This document shows positions 43,298 to 56,913 of a DNA stretch of 64,000 bases, in pieces. The position numbers were made by a program, and so were the translations under genes. A model generated the notes under the pieces. It made no database searches and was not told the DNA's origin. It was given only the letters and a program-made list of their open reading frames with translations. Position 1 is the stretch's first letter; each line of letters starts with the position of its first letter. Source of the stretch: Plenodomus lindquistii. Its lineage: Eukaryota > Ascomycota > Dothideomycetes > Pleosporales > Leptosphaeriaceae. The stretch is from contig JANUWI010000016.1 in NCBI GenBank assembly GCA_025504975.1, positions 434,001-498,000 of the forward strand. Direction: 5' to 3'.

Positions 43298-43961
43298 CTA
43301 GTCCCTTTCGGACAAAAAGTGCATCCTACGTAGCCACAGCTCCCGGTTCTTAGTATACAGCCTCTTCAGCACAAGTAGCTGTCGTGAAAAAGTACGGAAC
43401 AGGGATCCATCTGTTGGCGTCCTGTTGTCCCTGCTTATTGTAGTGGTGCAGAGGCTGGAAGCGCTTGAGCTGACCGCCAATTTGGTCCTGACAATTTTTG
43501 AGCATCTCAATACGCCGAATCTACTGGACTTGAACATCCTTGTGAATTTTAGTGGTGTCGGCAGCCTAGAGGGTGTACGTTTTTCTATTCATGTCCCAGC
43601 CAGTGACAGAGTCTACGGTGTGCGGTGTGCAACCCTTCTCGAGCCGTTGCTGAATCAAAGCTTTCTTCGTGGCAATTTGATTCAAGACGTGTCGTGGGAA
43701 TATCGGCAAATAGGGATTGTCCAAGGCCGTCAGGTCGTGTTGTGTCCATTTGATATCCAAGAACTCCAGTTCTTCTTCAGGATCCGAATCACTTGGAAAG
43801 CCGAAACCATCATTCTCCAAATCTGAGTCGTTTGGCAATATGAAATTGTCATTATCTGGCGTATAGTTATCGCTGTCACCACCCACACCGTTGTAAGACA
43901 GGGTGTTGGCGTCGTCCGTGTCGCTCACGGAAGCTGCACAGGCAATGATGTGTGACATCAT
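43298..43961 (-). CDS. Hypothetical protein, acidic then basic
   Basis: A frame from 43961 (MMSHIIACAASVSDTDDANT) is open for 131 codons. A 40-bp GT..AG intron at 43539-43578 would join NRKT to MFKSSRFGVLRCSK and give 207 residues. The first part is Asp/Asn-rich (NDSDLENDGFGFPSDSDPEE); the last 75 residues are basic. No family recognised. The intron is shorter than any other in this window, and the surroundings hold decayed sequence, so this may be a pseudogene or chance. Confidence 0.3.
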
Positions 43962-45704
43962 TAAACGGGATGGAGTCTTTGCTGTTGGCGATCGAGTCGA
44001 CGAAGCCGTGAGGCGGTTTTAGCGATCAAGTTGTTTGCGTCTGATGGTGGTGACAAGGTGCAAGGTGGGAAAGAGATTATATAGACATAGTGCTCTAAGC
44101 CGCTGTTCTTTCACAGGCACAGCCTGCAGCGCACGAGCCCTAGGGTGTGAAAGCTATGAGCATAGTGTACCCATGGACGCTCTCGTGGCACCGAGAAAGG
44201 ACAAACGCGCTAGCGGCTCGAAGGAGTGAAACGGTCACCGCGCACCGTAAACTCATGACATCGTAGAAAGAGTGAACGCAGACGCCGAGACACTGCGTAT
44301 TCCTTGTTATTGAACGAAAATGCTCACCAGAAGTAGCTATAAGCATATATTCGAGTTCGACGCCGTCGCGTTTTCGAGTATGGTAGGTTGGACATCATCG
44401 GACAAGGAATTGGTAAAATTGTAGACCCAGGAACGGTCAAATGACCACTATGTCTGCTTGGAAGGCATCGAACTCAGGACTCAAAGTATACTGCTGGGTA
44501 AATTCAAATTATGTACTAATTTCATGGCCTTCAGTTTGGCGTTTGATGCGTCGTGTACAAGGCAGCTGTACTGAAGTGTGTGAAACAAATACCACAACAA
44601 AGACCATGGCGCGAACTCCACATAAAGTCATATATCTCAACTCGTGTGCGGAGCGACTCTAACGCACGTGGATACATTATACCTTTTCCCAAGCGCCTAC
44701 ACTTGACGTTGCCAACTGGCTCAAGAAATACGATCTAAGACACAAAACTCGTAGATTGTTGAAATGGTGTGTTTGAACGCGCTATCCTGTGTCCGGTGGC
44801 CATTCAGAGGCTGTATTGCTTACTAGACATTCGTTTTTTAAATCGACAATGCACCTAATAGTGAAGCATTATAGCCCGGGCGTTTGCTGATGGCTCATAC
44901 GACAACCAGCCGGGAGGGTAACTGAAACTCATACTTAGAACAAGAATTCCACATTTCGTTCGCATCGGGGTGAGGAGAAAGTTCGCAAGTTGCTTAAAAC
45001 ACTTTTCTCTCCCTCGTGTTGAAGTCGTCCAGCTTTCGTTCGACATCTTGATTGTACCACGAGTCTTCATCTGTTTGGATTGGACGGGGCTTCACCAGAA
45101 CGTCTGCGTCTGTCATAGCGTCGTCGCGCGATCGGTCCATGGTATTGCCATTCAGGACAGTGCACAATGATTGCTGTACCCATCTCTTCTTGATCCCCAT
45201 TTCTTGCTTACGCACGATACGTGCCTCCGAAATATTGACATGGGAACGACTGATGGAACAACATAGGTGCTAGCACTCACTTAGGAGAGTTTGCTTTCGC
45301 ACAGTCTCAAAAACCAAGGATAAATTGTACGTGGAACATGTAGAAACTGTGGAAGCTAGGTGAGAGAAATAATCCGAGTCTGGGTAACAATTACGAAATT
45401 TTACCGCTTATCGTGGTCAACAGAACTCACTGAAAGCTAGAGAAGTGTTCTCAAACTCTCCTTGTGTTCTCCACGAGTAGTTAGAACTATATCATGTAGG
45501 CTCCACGTGCCTTTGTTGTCCCCTTGCTACTGCAAGGTATCAAGCGTTATGCACTCAAGATAAGGCGTGGACTTGAGACCGACGTCAGCCTTGGTAGATA
45601 CTTGATTGTCAAGACGAGCCTCGACGTGCGCATACCGCACAGTCGCACTACACGCACATACTGATGGTCAATCACTGCCATTAAATGCTGATATCTACGT
45701 CATC
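43962..45704. other. Gene-poor region with a decayed minus-strand frame
   Basis: 1743 bases without an intact gene. On the minus strand from about 45265 to 44860 a frame reads SHVNISEARIVRKQEMG, RWVQQSLCTVLNGNT and DSWYNQDVERKLDDF, then TAA (44994-44996, where CAA would fit), CELSPHPDANEMWNSCSKYE, and TGA (44895-44897, where CGA would fit). This looks like old coding sequence; the family is unknown. Confidence 0.4.
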
Positions 45705-48700
45705 TCAATCCCTCTTTCTCCCACTCTCATCCTTTTTGACCAATGTCTCGTCCGAGCTTCTCGCACTATTATCCGCTGTACTGACGATATGAAAAGAAAA
45801 GTCCATCTCCCCTACTAATTTCTTCACCGAGATGAGCAACCGCTCGATATCCATGTGAATGCAGCGCGTGCTGATCGCCATGACCTATATGTTATTAGCG
45901 TCTCACACTTGTTATTGATAGATGGTTTAGCAATGGTCAACTTACAGCAAAAGCAGCATACCCCGGCTCAGCCACATGTCTCAAGCTCAAGATCTCGGGA
46001 TCTACAAGTTCCAGTTTGCGGTTCAGGCCATAGAGCGCGGGTGGTTTGAGGTAAGGCGGGAGCGGTTGACCGTTTGTGATGCTGGATGATAGCATGGCGA
46101 GGAGAGAAGTGATCTCGTGCGATGTAACCCTCGCCTCACCAACCACACGGCGAAAGTCTTTGAACCATTGCTCTGAGACTTGGCGTGGGAAGGGTTCCAT
46201 GGTCGAAGGAGACATCGGCGATGTTGGATCCACGTTCGTCGGTGTCCTGGTGAGGTTCGGGTCTGCAAAGGCCTGGCTCGCGTAGCCCATTAGGGAAGTG
46301 TAGTTTGTGATATTCTGCACATATTTGAGGATCTTTGCGTACTCCCGAGGAAATTTACCACCAATTGGGATATCCCAATTAACATGAGCTGTATGGATTT
46401 TGAGCCCTTGGAAGGTTAACATCTGCTTTTGGAAGACTTTGTTCCTTGCTTTGGCCAGCGCGAATCCGGGCGATGCTTTGTCGTTCTCATCGCCAAGATC
46501 ACCCCGAATACGTGCCATGACTTGCTCATGCATGATACTGTAAAAGTTCGCGCTGAGATACAACGCCCCGCCTAGATTCTGCCGCAGTGCACTGTGTTCT
46601 GTGACGGGGAAAGGAAAAAAAGTCCACACGAACGCCACGGCCAATCCGCCTATTACAGTCGCCAGCCGATATGGTCCAAGTATATATATGGCATAGGCAG
46701 GTTGTCCCGATGCTTCGGCCGCTGCGACGCCTAATTTTGCGACCTGCATCTCGTAGCCAACGATCATGGTGGCTGTGACGACGCTGATGAGGCCAACGAT
46801 GACAAGGTCGAGACGCTTGAGCGGGATGTAAAACCCAATCGCAACGAAAACAAACACCATTACGAGGATGCCAGCAGTGTTCTCATCTGGAATATACCAC
46901 ATCAAGAAAGCAGCGACCATGGCAATAGCCGTACCAACGATGCGTAGGAAGAATTGTGAGAGCGCTTGACCGGCCGTTGGTGTCATGGAGATGGCGACCA
47001 TGATGAGAGCCCATACCTGAAGTTTTGTCAGCGCGCGCCTTAGAAAGAGAGGCCCATGCAATTCGCCAACTCATGAGGACGGGACACCTTACTAGACGGT
47101 GGGTGACGAAGAAGGTTTGCGTGTCGCGAAGGAAAGCAATAATAGCTATGCTCATTGTCGCACAGGCCGCACGAAAGCCGAAGCTCGAGGCAGGACTCCC
47201 CAAGAAATGCGAGAAGCCGCGGATGACATTACCAAATTTCTCCCAGGCGTTGGCAGGAGGAAGGTGCTCCGGATCTTTTCTAGTCTTGTAAGCGTCCCCC
47301 ATGTAGACTGTTGTACTGTTCCGATCGAACCCTGCGCTCGTCGTCTCGTCTTCGGTATTCGAGTCCTGGTCACTGAAAATGCTCTTTAACCACTTCTTGA
47401 GGCGTTTGGCACCAAGTGAAATGAGCTTGTTCTTCTTCTTCGCAAGGTCGAGCTCGTCCGAGAACCTGACGAGGTCGAGTATGGCGGAGCTGATGCCATT
47501 GAGTAGGAACATGATGTACAAGACCATGAAAAGTTGACGCTGATCACGCTTACGAGTAGTAATACTGGGGAGTAATTTGAGTGCGTCGTCATCAATAGCA
47601 TCCGGGTCGGAGAAATAGTCGTCGCGAAGTGTAATTCCTTTGCTCTTCACCCAGTGGCGCAGCGTGGGCTCCTTCTTGCTAAAAAAGATTGCGGCCTGTC
47701 TCTCCAAGTGTGCACCAAAGCCATCGTCGCCTGGCTTAATCGTGTCACCTTTAGCCTCTGCGTCGGCTTGATTTTGTCCTTTCTTCTTCTTCGGTGGCTT
47801 GACGAGCTCCAGTCTGAGAAGCACGTGCGCGAGACCGTCGTCGAGAGCCTGGAAGATGTTGTCAAAAGGTTCGTGTACGAATGAGAATAAGTCGTTCCAT
47901 TCCGCGACAGCCTTCACACGCTCTTCTTCGTCGTAGTCGGTATCAGCGCCTTCTTCCCAATGATTCAGCTCGGACGCGCGCACGAAGAGGTCTATGACAG
48001 ATCCTAGGCCAAGCACAGGCAGAAGAATTGACCTCAACTTCTTGAAAATCCCTTCGAGATCGTCAGCAGAGAGTTTGCCATAGGCCGTCTCTCTTTTTCC
48101 AAACGGAAGATCAGCGGCCAACTTCGAATGAATTTCCTGCAACTTCCCGGTCAACTCTTTGACTGCCGCAACCTCGGGCTTGTCTTTTGGTTTGCTGCTC
48201 TTGTCGTCCTTGCTTTCGCCCGCGTTGGGAAGGACAGTCTGCGCAAACATGTCCCCACCCTCCATGGAATGGATGTATGCCTTGTGCGCTCCCAAGGCCC
48301 CCCTCAGTAACATGAGATAGCCTGTAGTCTCCTTCAAAACAACCTGCCGCGACGTGACTGGGACGATAAAAAGCGATACACCTGTCGCAATTCCAAAGCC
48401 TGTCAAAAATGCTTTGAGCAGTTGTACAACGAAAGCCTGGCACTGTGGCGTTGTCTGGAATAGGAATCCGCTGGTGGCCGCAACGTTGACCTGTATCGCA
48501 TAGATTATCGTCGGGAACGCCAGTTGTGGCAACTTGGCTTTGATAGCATTGATCGCGTAGATCTGGAAGAAGAGCCATACGCCCAACACGGCAGATTGCG
48601 AGGAGTTGTAGCGCTGAGGAGGTGCTCCCGGTGTCGTCGTATGCTCACGCGCCTTGACGCCAGTCCAAAGCATGAGCATGGCGAAACCGGACCCAATACA

Positions 48701-49072
48701 AGTGCTGATAACATTCATGGTCATGGTCTGTATGAACTTTGCGCGCGGCATGATGCAGAAGCCGAGAATCGAGATGATGGCGACGAGATAGCCCAGCGTG
48801 GAAAACTCTTGCGCAACGGCATCAGATTGCAACATGGCTAACGCTATCGTGGGCGGACATGCTGCCTTCGCCATCATCAGCAGTGTGCCCGTGTCAAGCT
48901 CTAGCTTCGCCCATGTCTTGGAGATGAAATTCGGCTTCTTCTCTTTCTTCTTGTCGCCTTTCGCGTCTTCAGTGAGACTCGCGTCTTGTTGATAGCCATT
49001 GCCCTGTGTTCCACTCGTACTCGAATTCGTCTCTTCCCTCCTAGGTGTATTTCGGTCCGTCGCGGAAGACAT
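45705..49072 (-). CDS. Bre4-like membrane transporter (ArAE_2/DUF2421 family)
   Basis: Exons 49072-47093, 47016-45946 and 45884-45705 give 1076 residues; both introns (76 and 61 bp) are phase 0 and rejoin VTHRL-VWALIMV and AAFA-VMAISTRCIHMD. A polar N-terminus (about 60 residues) is followed by a first block of membrane helices (about 65-260: TLLMMAKAACPPTIALAML, LGYLVAIISILGFCIMP), a long charged cytosolic region (about 300-600), a second block of helices (about 620-800, including FVFVAIGFYIPLKRLDLVIV) and the C-terminal DUF2421 domain ending near MDFSFHIVST. The architecture is that of fungal aromatic-acid-exporter-like proteins such as yeast Bre4, linked to brefeldin A sensitivity. Substrate unknown. 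Confidence 0.85.
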
Positions 49073-49735
49073 TGCGACGCTTCGACCTCCAAATAAACTC
49101 GCTTCAAATCATGCAAAGGACCGAAAGGAAAGTAAGAATGCGACTCGATCGAAACTGAGATTGTTGTGACAATGTCGCAGGAGGCATTGATCACCGAAAG
49201 GAATCCAAGCCCGACCCTCCGGGCGCCGAGTCACTCACAAGCGGCGGTGTTGACGGAGCCATGTGGTCGCGGCATAAATACGGGCGCGAGAGAGATCAAC
49301 GTCATCCCTTGTTGTGTGAGTGGATGAGATCAATGCTAAGACGGCTTAGCGCCGATCATTCAGCCCGCCCGCCTAGCCTTTCCGGGTAGGGGCGGTTTCG
49401 TTCATCCGGCCGGACACCTAGATGTTCAACGTAAACAACTCGTAACGCAACACTTAGGACTTCTAGTGACCTGTAAGGAGCAACATTAGACCCCAGAGAT
49501 GACTTGAATGCGCTGTATATGCCTCACAATATACTTAGAAAGCACCTTCTCGATCCTGTTAACATATTGGCATGCTCTCGCTGATGCTGATATGATGTGT
49601 AAAAATCACAAAAAGCCCATGCACCGAAAAGAATTCCAGATTTCCGAAAATCACGCATATGAAACCATCGCCTTTAAGCGCCAATAGCAACATTGTTGGT
49701 CTGGCTACACATATCTACTGGTCTGAATGTAGCGC
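49073..49735. other. Intergenic DNA between the Bre4-like gene and UTP8
   Basis: 663 bases: promoter of the Bre4-like gene and 3' region of UTP8, both on the minus strand. No other feature seen. Confidence 0.5.
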
Positions 49736-52650
49736 TTATACAACAATCCGGTCCAAGCTATACTTCGGTACCCTCTTGCTAATCAACATACCCATCTCCC
49801 TTTTACTGCGCTCCTCCTTCTTGCCACCATACCCCTTCTTCATTCTCTCGATACCCATATCAGCCTTGCCACCGAGCGGTAGCATGGGCAGATTCTCATC
49901 CCTGCCCAGCTTCTCTGTGACCGGAAAAGGCTTTCCTTGCTGCTCCAGCTTCTTGCTCGGTGGCCGTTGTGATTTGGGAACGGTGGAAGCGTAGCGCAAA
50001 AACTCAGACAAAAGACCGCGCATGTATCGCGCCTCCCAGAACCCGTTGAGCGCTTCCGAGGTGTCGATGTGCAGCGATTGGATGATGTCTTCGCTCGTTT
50101 CTGAGGAGAGGTTGCCGACGGAGGCAAGCCAAGCGCCAGCGCCAATGGCATCGAGCGTACTGCTAAGGAGGGAGGCAATGATCGCAACGGCGTGATCATC
50201 AGGATCATCAGAAGTGCTCTCAGCAGGCGCAGACTCAGAATCGGCAAAGTCGTATGTAGAGGTCCATCCTCCGTTCCTCAGCTCAGAATGGAGGAGGCGG
50301 ATGAGTGACTCAAGGTCTCGTCGTGGCAGCAACGAGCGCAGTGTTGCGCTGACAACCGATGCAGGGAATGTATGTAATCGAATGAGCGCGGGACGTAGTG
50401 TGAGACTGCGAGTTGCAAGTCCGTGATCGAGGACCGCCAAAGCATGATCAATCTCGTGAGACGCGGCCTCTAATTCAGAAGTGATGTCTAAGTCCATGTC
50501 ATCTTCGTTATTACCAGAAGTCAGCAGTTTCATGGCTTCATTTTCCTCCTCGTTATCGTTTAGACTCTGCATGAGAAGCTTTATCGACTGTACTACCTCA
50601 CCTGCTGGCAGAAAGTGGCTGTGGTTGAGTACTGCGGAAAGAATGTCGAGGTCAGGATCGAAGTCGACCAGAGCTTTCACGATGTCTCCATCACTAATCA
50701 TGGCTGCCGATTGGATGCTTTCCGGGTACTCCTCGATGATGCCTCTTCTGATAGACTCTTTCGTCAAGTGTCCGATCTGTAAGAGCCACTGAAACACGTT
50801 TCGCGGGAAGAATTCGACCTTGAGATGTCCGCGTGGCTGGTCCTGCAATGGTTCGGCGGGTATCCAGCGAAAGATCTTGCTCAAGGCAAAAAGTGCGTGT
50901 TGTCGATATTGTTGCTGCTGGTTGTGGGGCACCTTCTCAGGCATTATCCAATTTCGTAGCTCGCCATCCCCGCTTCCAGCATCGTTGGTCTGGTCAATAG
51001 CTATAGCATCTTCATCAGGAATTTTTGGTCCAACTCCGTTCGTCAATGGTCCACCGCTCCGCTCATTTGATTTCTTACTGGCCGAATCGCCGCTCTCTAG
51101 CTCAATGCCCAAACTTGCAGCTAGAGCCTCCTCAAATTTGGCGATCTTCCCCTTACTGACATGCTTACTCAGCTTGGCTTTCTTGACCTTCCAAACCTGC
51201 ATATCAAGGCCAGCGCTGGACTTTGGGTTGGGTACAAATCCTTTGCCGATAGCGTCGATGAGCAGCGGACCATCTGTCTTGACTCGCTTCCGGGAGACTG
51301 TGCTGCCATACTGCATGCCAAATATCTCGTCACCCCTTGCGGCGATCACCAAGCCCAGATCGGTATGATAGGCGATGAGACTACATGGTGAGATGCCCTG
51401 TACAGTGTCCTCTTGTGACATGTGCTTGCGTTTCTTCGAAGGGCTAGCGGGATCCGACGAGGGCGAGCTGGCGTCTACGGAGAGCAGCGCCTGCAGGGAG
51501 TTATACTTGGTGTCGAATACTCGGCAAGTTTGCTGCGCAGTTGTGAAAAGTACGTCTTGCGAGACGCGCAAGAACCCATCCAGGTTTGTTCCGGGTATGC
51601 TAAGCTCCGAAGTGAGCTTTGGCACCGTGCCTGACAAGTCATACGACGAGAGTGAACCGTTGTCCAGGAGATGTAGGACACCGCTTGAAGCATGAATCGT
51701 AGAACGGGGTGCATCTGCTGTAGGTGCTGGAGGTTTAGATGCGCCGGGTAGGTTCCATGTTAGCAGATGCTTGATGGGCGAAAGACGGCTCGTGGCAAGG
51801 TCTTGGGAGCGGGGCTGGACTTGGAAAAGTGCAAGTATACGGCGGCTCCGGTCACTGCGACCAACTAAACACAACACTTGGGTAAGATCTAGAAGGTCTG
51901 ATGCTGGATCTGGTGTGGGATCAAGGATAGCAGCAACATCCTCACGGCTCCGCAATAGGCCTCGAATGACTGCTCTAGCGGTCGCCAGAGACACATGTTC
52001 AATCTCGATGCTGGAGTCCTTGCGGGACAGCAGCGACTTCAGGTTTGCGGACCATCGCTCAGTTTGCAAATCTGCTGAGAGACATGTGACATTTCCATTG
52101 TCAAACGTGACCAGGATGTCGTGGGTCGTGGCATTGGTGGAGCCACCAGCAGGGACGGGCAACGACTCAAGAGTCGAGATTCGTGCAGCGGTCGGCGGGG
52201 TGTAGAAGGTCTTGGTAGTCTCTGTGTGTTCACCCAGAGTCTTCTCGTGGAAGCAGACCAGCTGCGGCTTGTCGACCGAAGTCGAGCCGATCAAGGAAGC
52301 ATAGGTGAATCGCCGTGTGGGAGTTCGTGAAGCGCCTTTGCGGTAAATCGAGTACGGCGCAGTGTTGAAGATTGCGCCGGGGGGGAGCGCATACGAAGTG
52401 ACGAGTTGTGGGTTTTGCAGCTTTGTATAGGTTGAGCAATGTCCCTCACATCAGAGGGGAGAATGCGACTTACGCTATATATAGAGACGCCTTCTCCATC
52501 AAGGCCGATTGCAATCTCAGTGCGCTTCCTCTTCTTGATTCCGCTAATGCTGCAGACACTGGCGGCATGTACCCGTCCGTGAGATGAGGCGACAGGCTTG
52601 GGCAGCGTCGCCAGGGTGAAAGGAGCGCCAATGGGTTGATCAAACGACAT
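49736..52650 (-). CDS. UTP8: Utp8-like t-UTP/small-subunit processome protein
   Basis: Exons 52650-52474 and 52420-49736 (53-bp intron, phase 0) give 953 residues; splicing rejoins GEGVSIYS to LQNPQLVTSYALPPG. The start MSFDQPIGAPFTLATLPKP and IAIGLDGEGVSIYS fit Utp8, whose N-terminal half forms a beta-propeller. The middle has basic and acidic patches (SPSKKRKHM, VSRKRVKTDG), the C-terminal half is helical, and the tail is Lys-rich (KKGYGGKKEERSKREMG). Utp8 belongs to the t-UTP subcomplex that binds nascent rDNA transcripts in the nucleolus and begins 18S rRNA processing; in yeast it also aids tRNA export. The frame is open to 52905 but the upstream part is Arg/Ser-rich and unlike the family. 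Family likeness is weak outside the N-terminus. Confidence 0.75.
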
Positions 52651-53042
52651 GATGGAGTTTGCCAGACCTGGGCGTGCGAGTATTGGAGGTCTGCGTGAGC
52701 CGTCGGTCGAGGCGCGTGACGAGATTGGACGGGCGACGGGCGCAGAGAAAAAAGTTGGAGCTTGGGCAGAAAGCGCGAGCGGTGAGGCGGGAAAGCGCAA
52801 ATCTTGGCGTGGGCGGAAGTGCAGGCGGGAGTGTGTGGCTCGTGCCCGGCGCGTCGTCGGCAGGCGCGTTCTTGACGTCTGGTCGCGTTTAGGTGCTGCC
52901 GTCATTGTCCTCGCTCCTTCCCTCTACACCCGCTTTCACCCTCGATACGGCATGCACGGGTCTCATTGAAGATTACATCCCAATTCTCGACTCTAGACTG
53001 TGCACTGGAAATGCTCTGGTAGGCTTCGGTGTTGCCTTGTAA
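52651..53042. promoter_or_regulatory. Shared upstream region of UTP8 and ELG1
   Basis: 392 bases between divergent start codons. No specific factor site assigned. Confidence 0.5.
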
Positions 53043-56000
53043 ATGGCCGTCGCTGCAGTGCAGACTGCAATGCATCTAGAGGCAAAGAGCCTGCATCCCT
53101 TCTTCTCCAAGGCCCCAAGTATGACCACATCACCCTGCATGGTCCGGATGCGCTTACGAGTGTGTAGAAGAGACTACAAGCGAAGAACAGCAGTCAACGA
53201 ACGTAACGGCCACCGTCGACGAAGCACACGATGACCCAGAATATGGAGAGACAAGCGCCCAATTGGTCAAGCCACGGAAGAAGCGAACAAGAAAATCTGG
53301 CATGTCAAAAGACAAAATATCCAGCGAACTAGCAGCCAAAGGACAAACTTCCCTCGAGAGGTTTGCTCGTTCATCAAAGATACACGAACTCACTGAAAGT
53401 GATGCGAGTAACAGCGAGACTACGGCAGATGTCTCACTGGAAGAAGACCCCAATCAAGAGCGAAGGAAGAGGCAGAAGACTGTCTCGCCACCTCCTGTCG
53501 CGGGGCAAGCTTCCTCGGCACAATCCAACTCCAACGATCTAGACTGGCATCGACAATTGCAGGTGGAGGCAGAGGATCCTCAGGGCGAAATTGTGGAAGA
53601 TGTGTCCATGGACAACACTGTGGAAGCAGAAGCCCACTGCGATGCTCAAGAACCTTCATCTCTGCCGAGACCGGCCGATTTTATAGGAGCTTCACACGCC
53701 GAGCAAGACATTGATCGGACACATGATGAAGTTCTTGAAATGCAGAAAACCACCCCCAAGAAACAGATCAAAGTTACGAAAAGTGGCAAGCTTGTCTCCA
53801 GTCCACCAAAAGCTGTGCCTGAGTCGCCGAAGAAGAGAAGAGGTCGACCACGAACGAAACCCAAAGTCTCTCCAACCGTGACCGTGATCAAGTATGGTTC
53901 TGGTGCAGACCTTGAACACAGAACCGCTTTCGGCCAACAAATCGAAGAGATCCTCAAGGGACCAAGACGTCCCGGAAGACGTGCCGCAAAGATCAAGGTT
54001 GCCACTACCAAACCTGCGGGTCCCCCGAAGCCGCCTCACCCCTTCTTTACCGGCAAAAAAGACGGGCCTCCTGCAAAGGCCGCTCCTCAACAACTTCCCC
54101 CAACCCCAAGGAAGAGCGCCTGCACACCAGGCAAGCTACGCGCTGAGGCTCGTCGCGATCGATCACCAGAACCCTTGCCAGCTTTTGGAGTGCACGCGAG
54201 AAATGGACGGGGAAACAAGCAGTCTGGATTGTACGAAGCCTCCTGGCCTACAAGCGAGACTGCCCACGTTCGTAACATGCACGAGCACCGCCCAATGCGG
54301 TTACATCAGGTCGGGAACGTGCAACTGGCGCTCAGGCCTCGCAAGATGAAGAATGCTGTTGTTCAACTATCACAAGAGGAAGAGCTGGTGGCACGCTTGG
54401 CGCAAAACCTGTCCGACTACCCGCCGGACATATCAAAACAACACTTGTCCAACTTTGAACCTCCCGAGGACGTTCGATTACCCACACGTCTACTTACTAC
54501 AGGCACAGAGATATCACGCAGGGTGCGCGAGCAGGTGCTAACACGTCTAGGAGACAATCTCACAGATGTCACACATCCGCTGAGTAGTCTTCCGGTCGCT
54601 CGGCTGTTCTTCGATATCCAGAATGCCCTGACTCCATTCGACGAGGGCAAGTGTGAAGGACAAACGTGGAATCAGAAGTACAGCCCCCAATCTACGGACA
54701 ACGTGCTATACAACCTTGGGGAGGCAAAGGCACTCAAGGACTGGCTTGAAAGCCTGACGATAATGGCTGTCGGTGGCGCCCTTAAGGCTTCTGCATTGGC
54801 TGATGCTAAGCAGCCACCGCGTAAGAAGCGGAAAAAGGCCGTGGATGATTTCATCGTTTCCGACGACGAGGTTGACGAGGATGAGATGATTGAGATACCC
54901 AACGTCCAAGTTATGCCTCATTTGAGATCATTACGACTATCAAGCTGGAAAAGGAACAAGAACGTCATTCTTATCAGTGGGCCTCATGGTTGTGGGAAGA
55001 GTGCTATGGTACACGCTGTCGCAAAAGAGTTGGGGTTCGAAGTGTTTGAGATCAACTCTGGCATGCGACGTGCAGGTAAAGACATACAAGACAAGGTCGG
55101 CGATATGACAGCAAATCACCTCGTCAACCACAAGCAAAACGCAACCTCGATCAAGGAGGAGGTTGCCACGGCAGACAATATCGACACGGAACAGTTCGAT
55201 TCAGCTCTGCAAGACGACATTACCAGCGGACGACAAGGCACAATGACTTCCTTCTTCCAAGTGAAACCCGCAAAACCAAAGTCTACTGCCAAACCCAAGC
55301 ATCCGGTCTCAAAGCCACCAGACGTGAGGAAGACCACGGCATCAGCAGCGCAAGCTGTGCTACCCATGATTACAGGTACTCGTAAGTCTCAGAAGCAGTC
55401 GTTGATATTTATTGAGGAGGCCGATATTTTGTTCGAAGAAGATCAACAGTTCTGGGTTCAGGTTACGAAACTCGCCCAGAGCTCGAAACGGCCCATTGTC
55501 ATCAGCTGCAATGATGAGACTCAAATTCCAGTGCACGATCTGCCACTCGCGGCTGTTCTTCGCCTTCAACCGCCTCCGATTGATCTCGCGACAGACTACT
55601 TGCTAGCGCTTGCCGGTAGGGAAGGTCACATACTGGAGCGCAAGGCTGTCGAGAATTTGTATAATGCGAAGAACCACGACTTGCGTGCGAGCATCAATGA
55701 GCTTGATTTTTGGTGCCAGATGTCCGTCGGGGACCGAAAAGGTGGTCTAGAGTGGATGTACCAACGTTGGCCGCCAGGTAAGGACCGCGATGAGCATGGG
55801 GATACATTGCGTGTCGCGAGTGAGGGTACATATCAATCAGGTATGGGATGGCTGTCCCACAATGTCTTTGAGACCCAAGCGAATGCCGTGTTTGATCAAG
55901 AGGAAGAGCTCCTGCAAGAAGTCTGGACAGACTGGAGCATCAGTCCAAACGAATGGACGAAGCCTGTCGGCAGCTCACCCCAGAACGACGTAACTCAGCC

Positions 56001-56913
56001 ACCCGTTCCGCCTTCAGATCTAGCTATGCTTGAACGACTCGATAACTTCGTCGATTCCCTCAGCGCCGCAGATATTTACTCTCGCATCGGCTTACCCACT
56101 TATCCACAACACCACCTCGAACCCACTGACCCAACACTCCCACCCATTCCCGAAAAAGCACGCCTAAGCTACACTCTGGCTGCGCCACTTCTACAAGTCG
56201 ATCCCCGCACCGACTTCTCATCCCTCGACACAAGCCTGTACATCCAATCCCGGCTCCTCCTTTCCCGCGCATACCCAGAGTTCTCACCGCCTTCTTCCAC
56301 ATCTCGCGCCATCGCCTCAGAAACCGCATATGCAAACTCGATCCTGGCAAGCAAGAATATTCCCCCACACCCACAACTCCTCACTCGCTCAGCCTTTGCC
56401 TCCGCACTCGACGCCCTGGCCTCACCACCCGATGCATTAATGCCCGAACGTACCTCCTACAATCTCAATCTGTCATCCTTTGACCGCACCTTTGATATCA
56501 TAACACTTGATCTCGCACCCTATGTTCGCAGTATCGTCGCGCATGAGCGGGAACTCGAGGCAAAGAGAGCGCAAGTGAGCAGTTTACTTTGTCTAGGTGG
56601 GGAGAAGAAGCGGGGACGGAGTACAAGAGCTGCGCGCACGGCGATCGAAGGCGGGGTTAGGGAAACGAAGAGGAGGGAACGCTGGTTTGAGGGCGTGGAT
56701 GTAGATGCTGAGAGGGTTTTGGCTACGGCTGGAGAGAGCTGGGCGGGAATGGGGTGGAAGGGTGAACCCGGGGAGGTGCAGGAGGGCAGCCTAGCTGGAA
56801 CGTTGGATGGGACGGGGAGTGAGGATGGAGGGGTCATGAGTGGGAGTCAAGATGTTGTTATGGAGGATCGTGGGGTGTATGGGCGGGAGATTACGCTTGA
56901 CTTTTCGAAGTGA
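53043..56913 (+). CDS. ELG1: Elg1/ATAD5-like PCNA-unloading AAA+ ATPase
   Basis: Exons 53043-53118 and 53168-56913 (49-bp intron) give 1273 residues; the splice joins SLHPFFSKAP to KETTSEEQQS. The N-terminal 450 residues are charged and disordered, with a PIP-like SLHPFF (16-21) and an AT-hook-like KKRRGRPRTKPK. The AAA+ module has Walker A GPHGCGKS (about 629-636), then FEINSGMRRAGKDIQDKVGD, typical of Elg1, and a Walker B-like SLIFIEEADILFEEDQQFW (about 769-787). A Lys-rich, acidic insertion between the two is usual for this family. Elg1 forms a clamp-unloader with Rfc2-5, removing PCNA after replication and guarding telomere length. Rad24 and Ctf18 are less likely because their N-termini lack this insertion. 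Confidence 0.88.

Noticed and set aside
44459..44530. tRNA-like words (ATCGAACTC) on the plus strand
   Set aside because: The arms around the loop do not pair and no acceptor stem can be formed on either strand.
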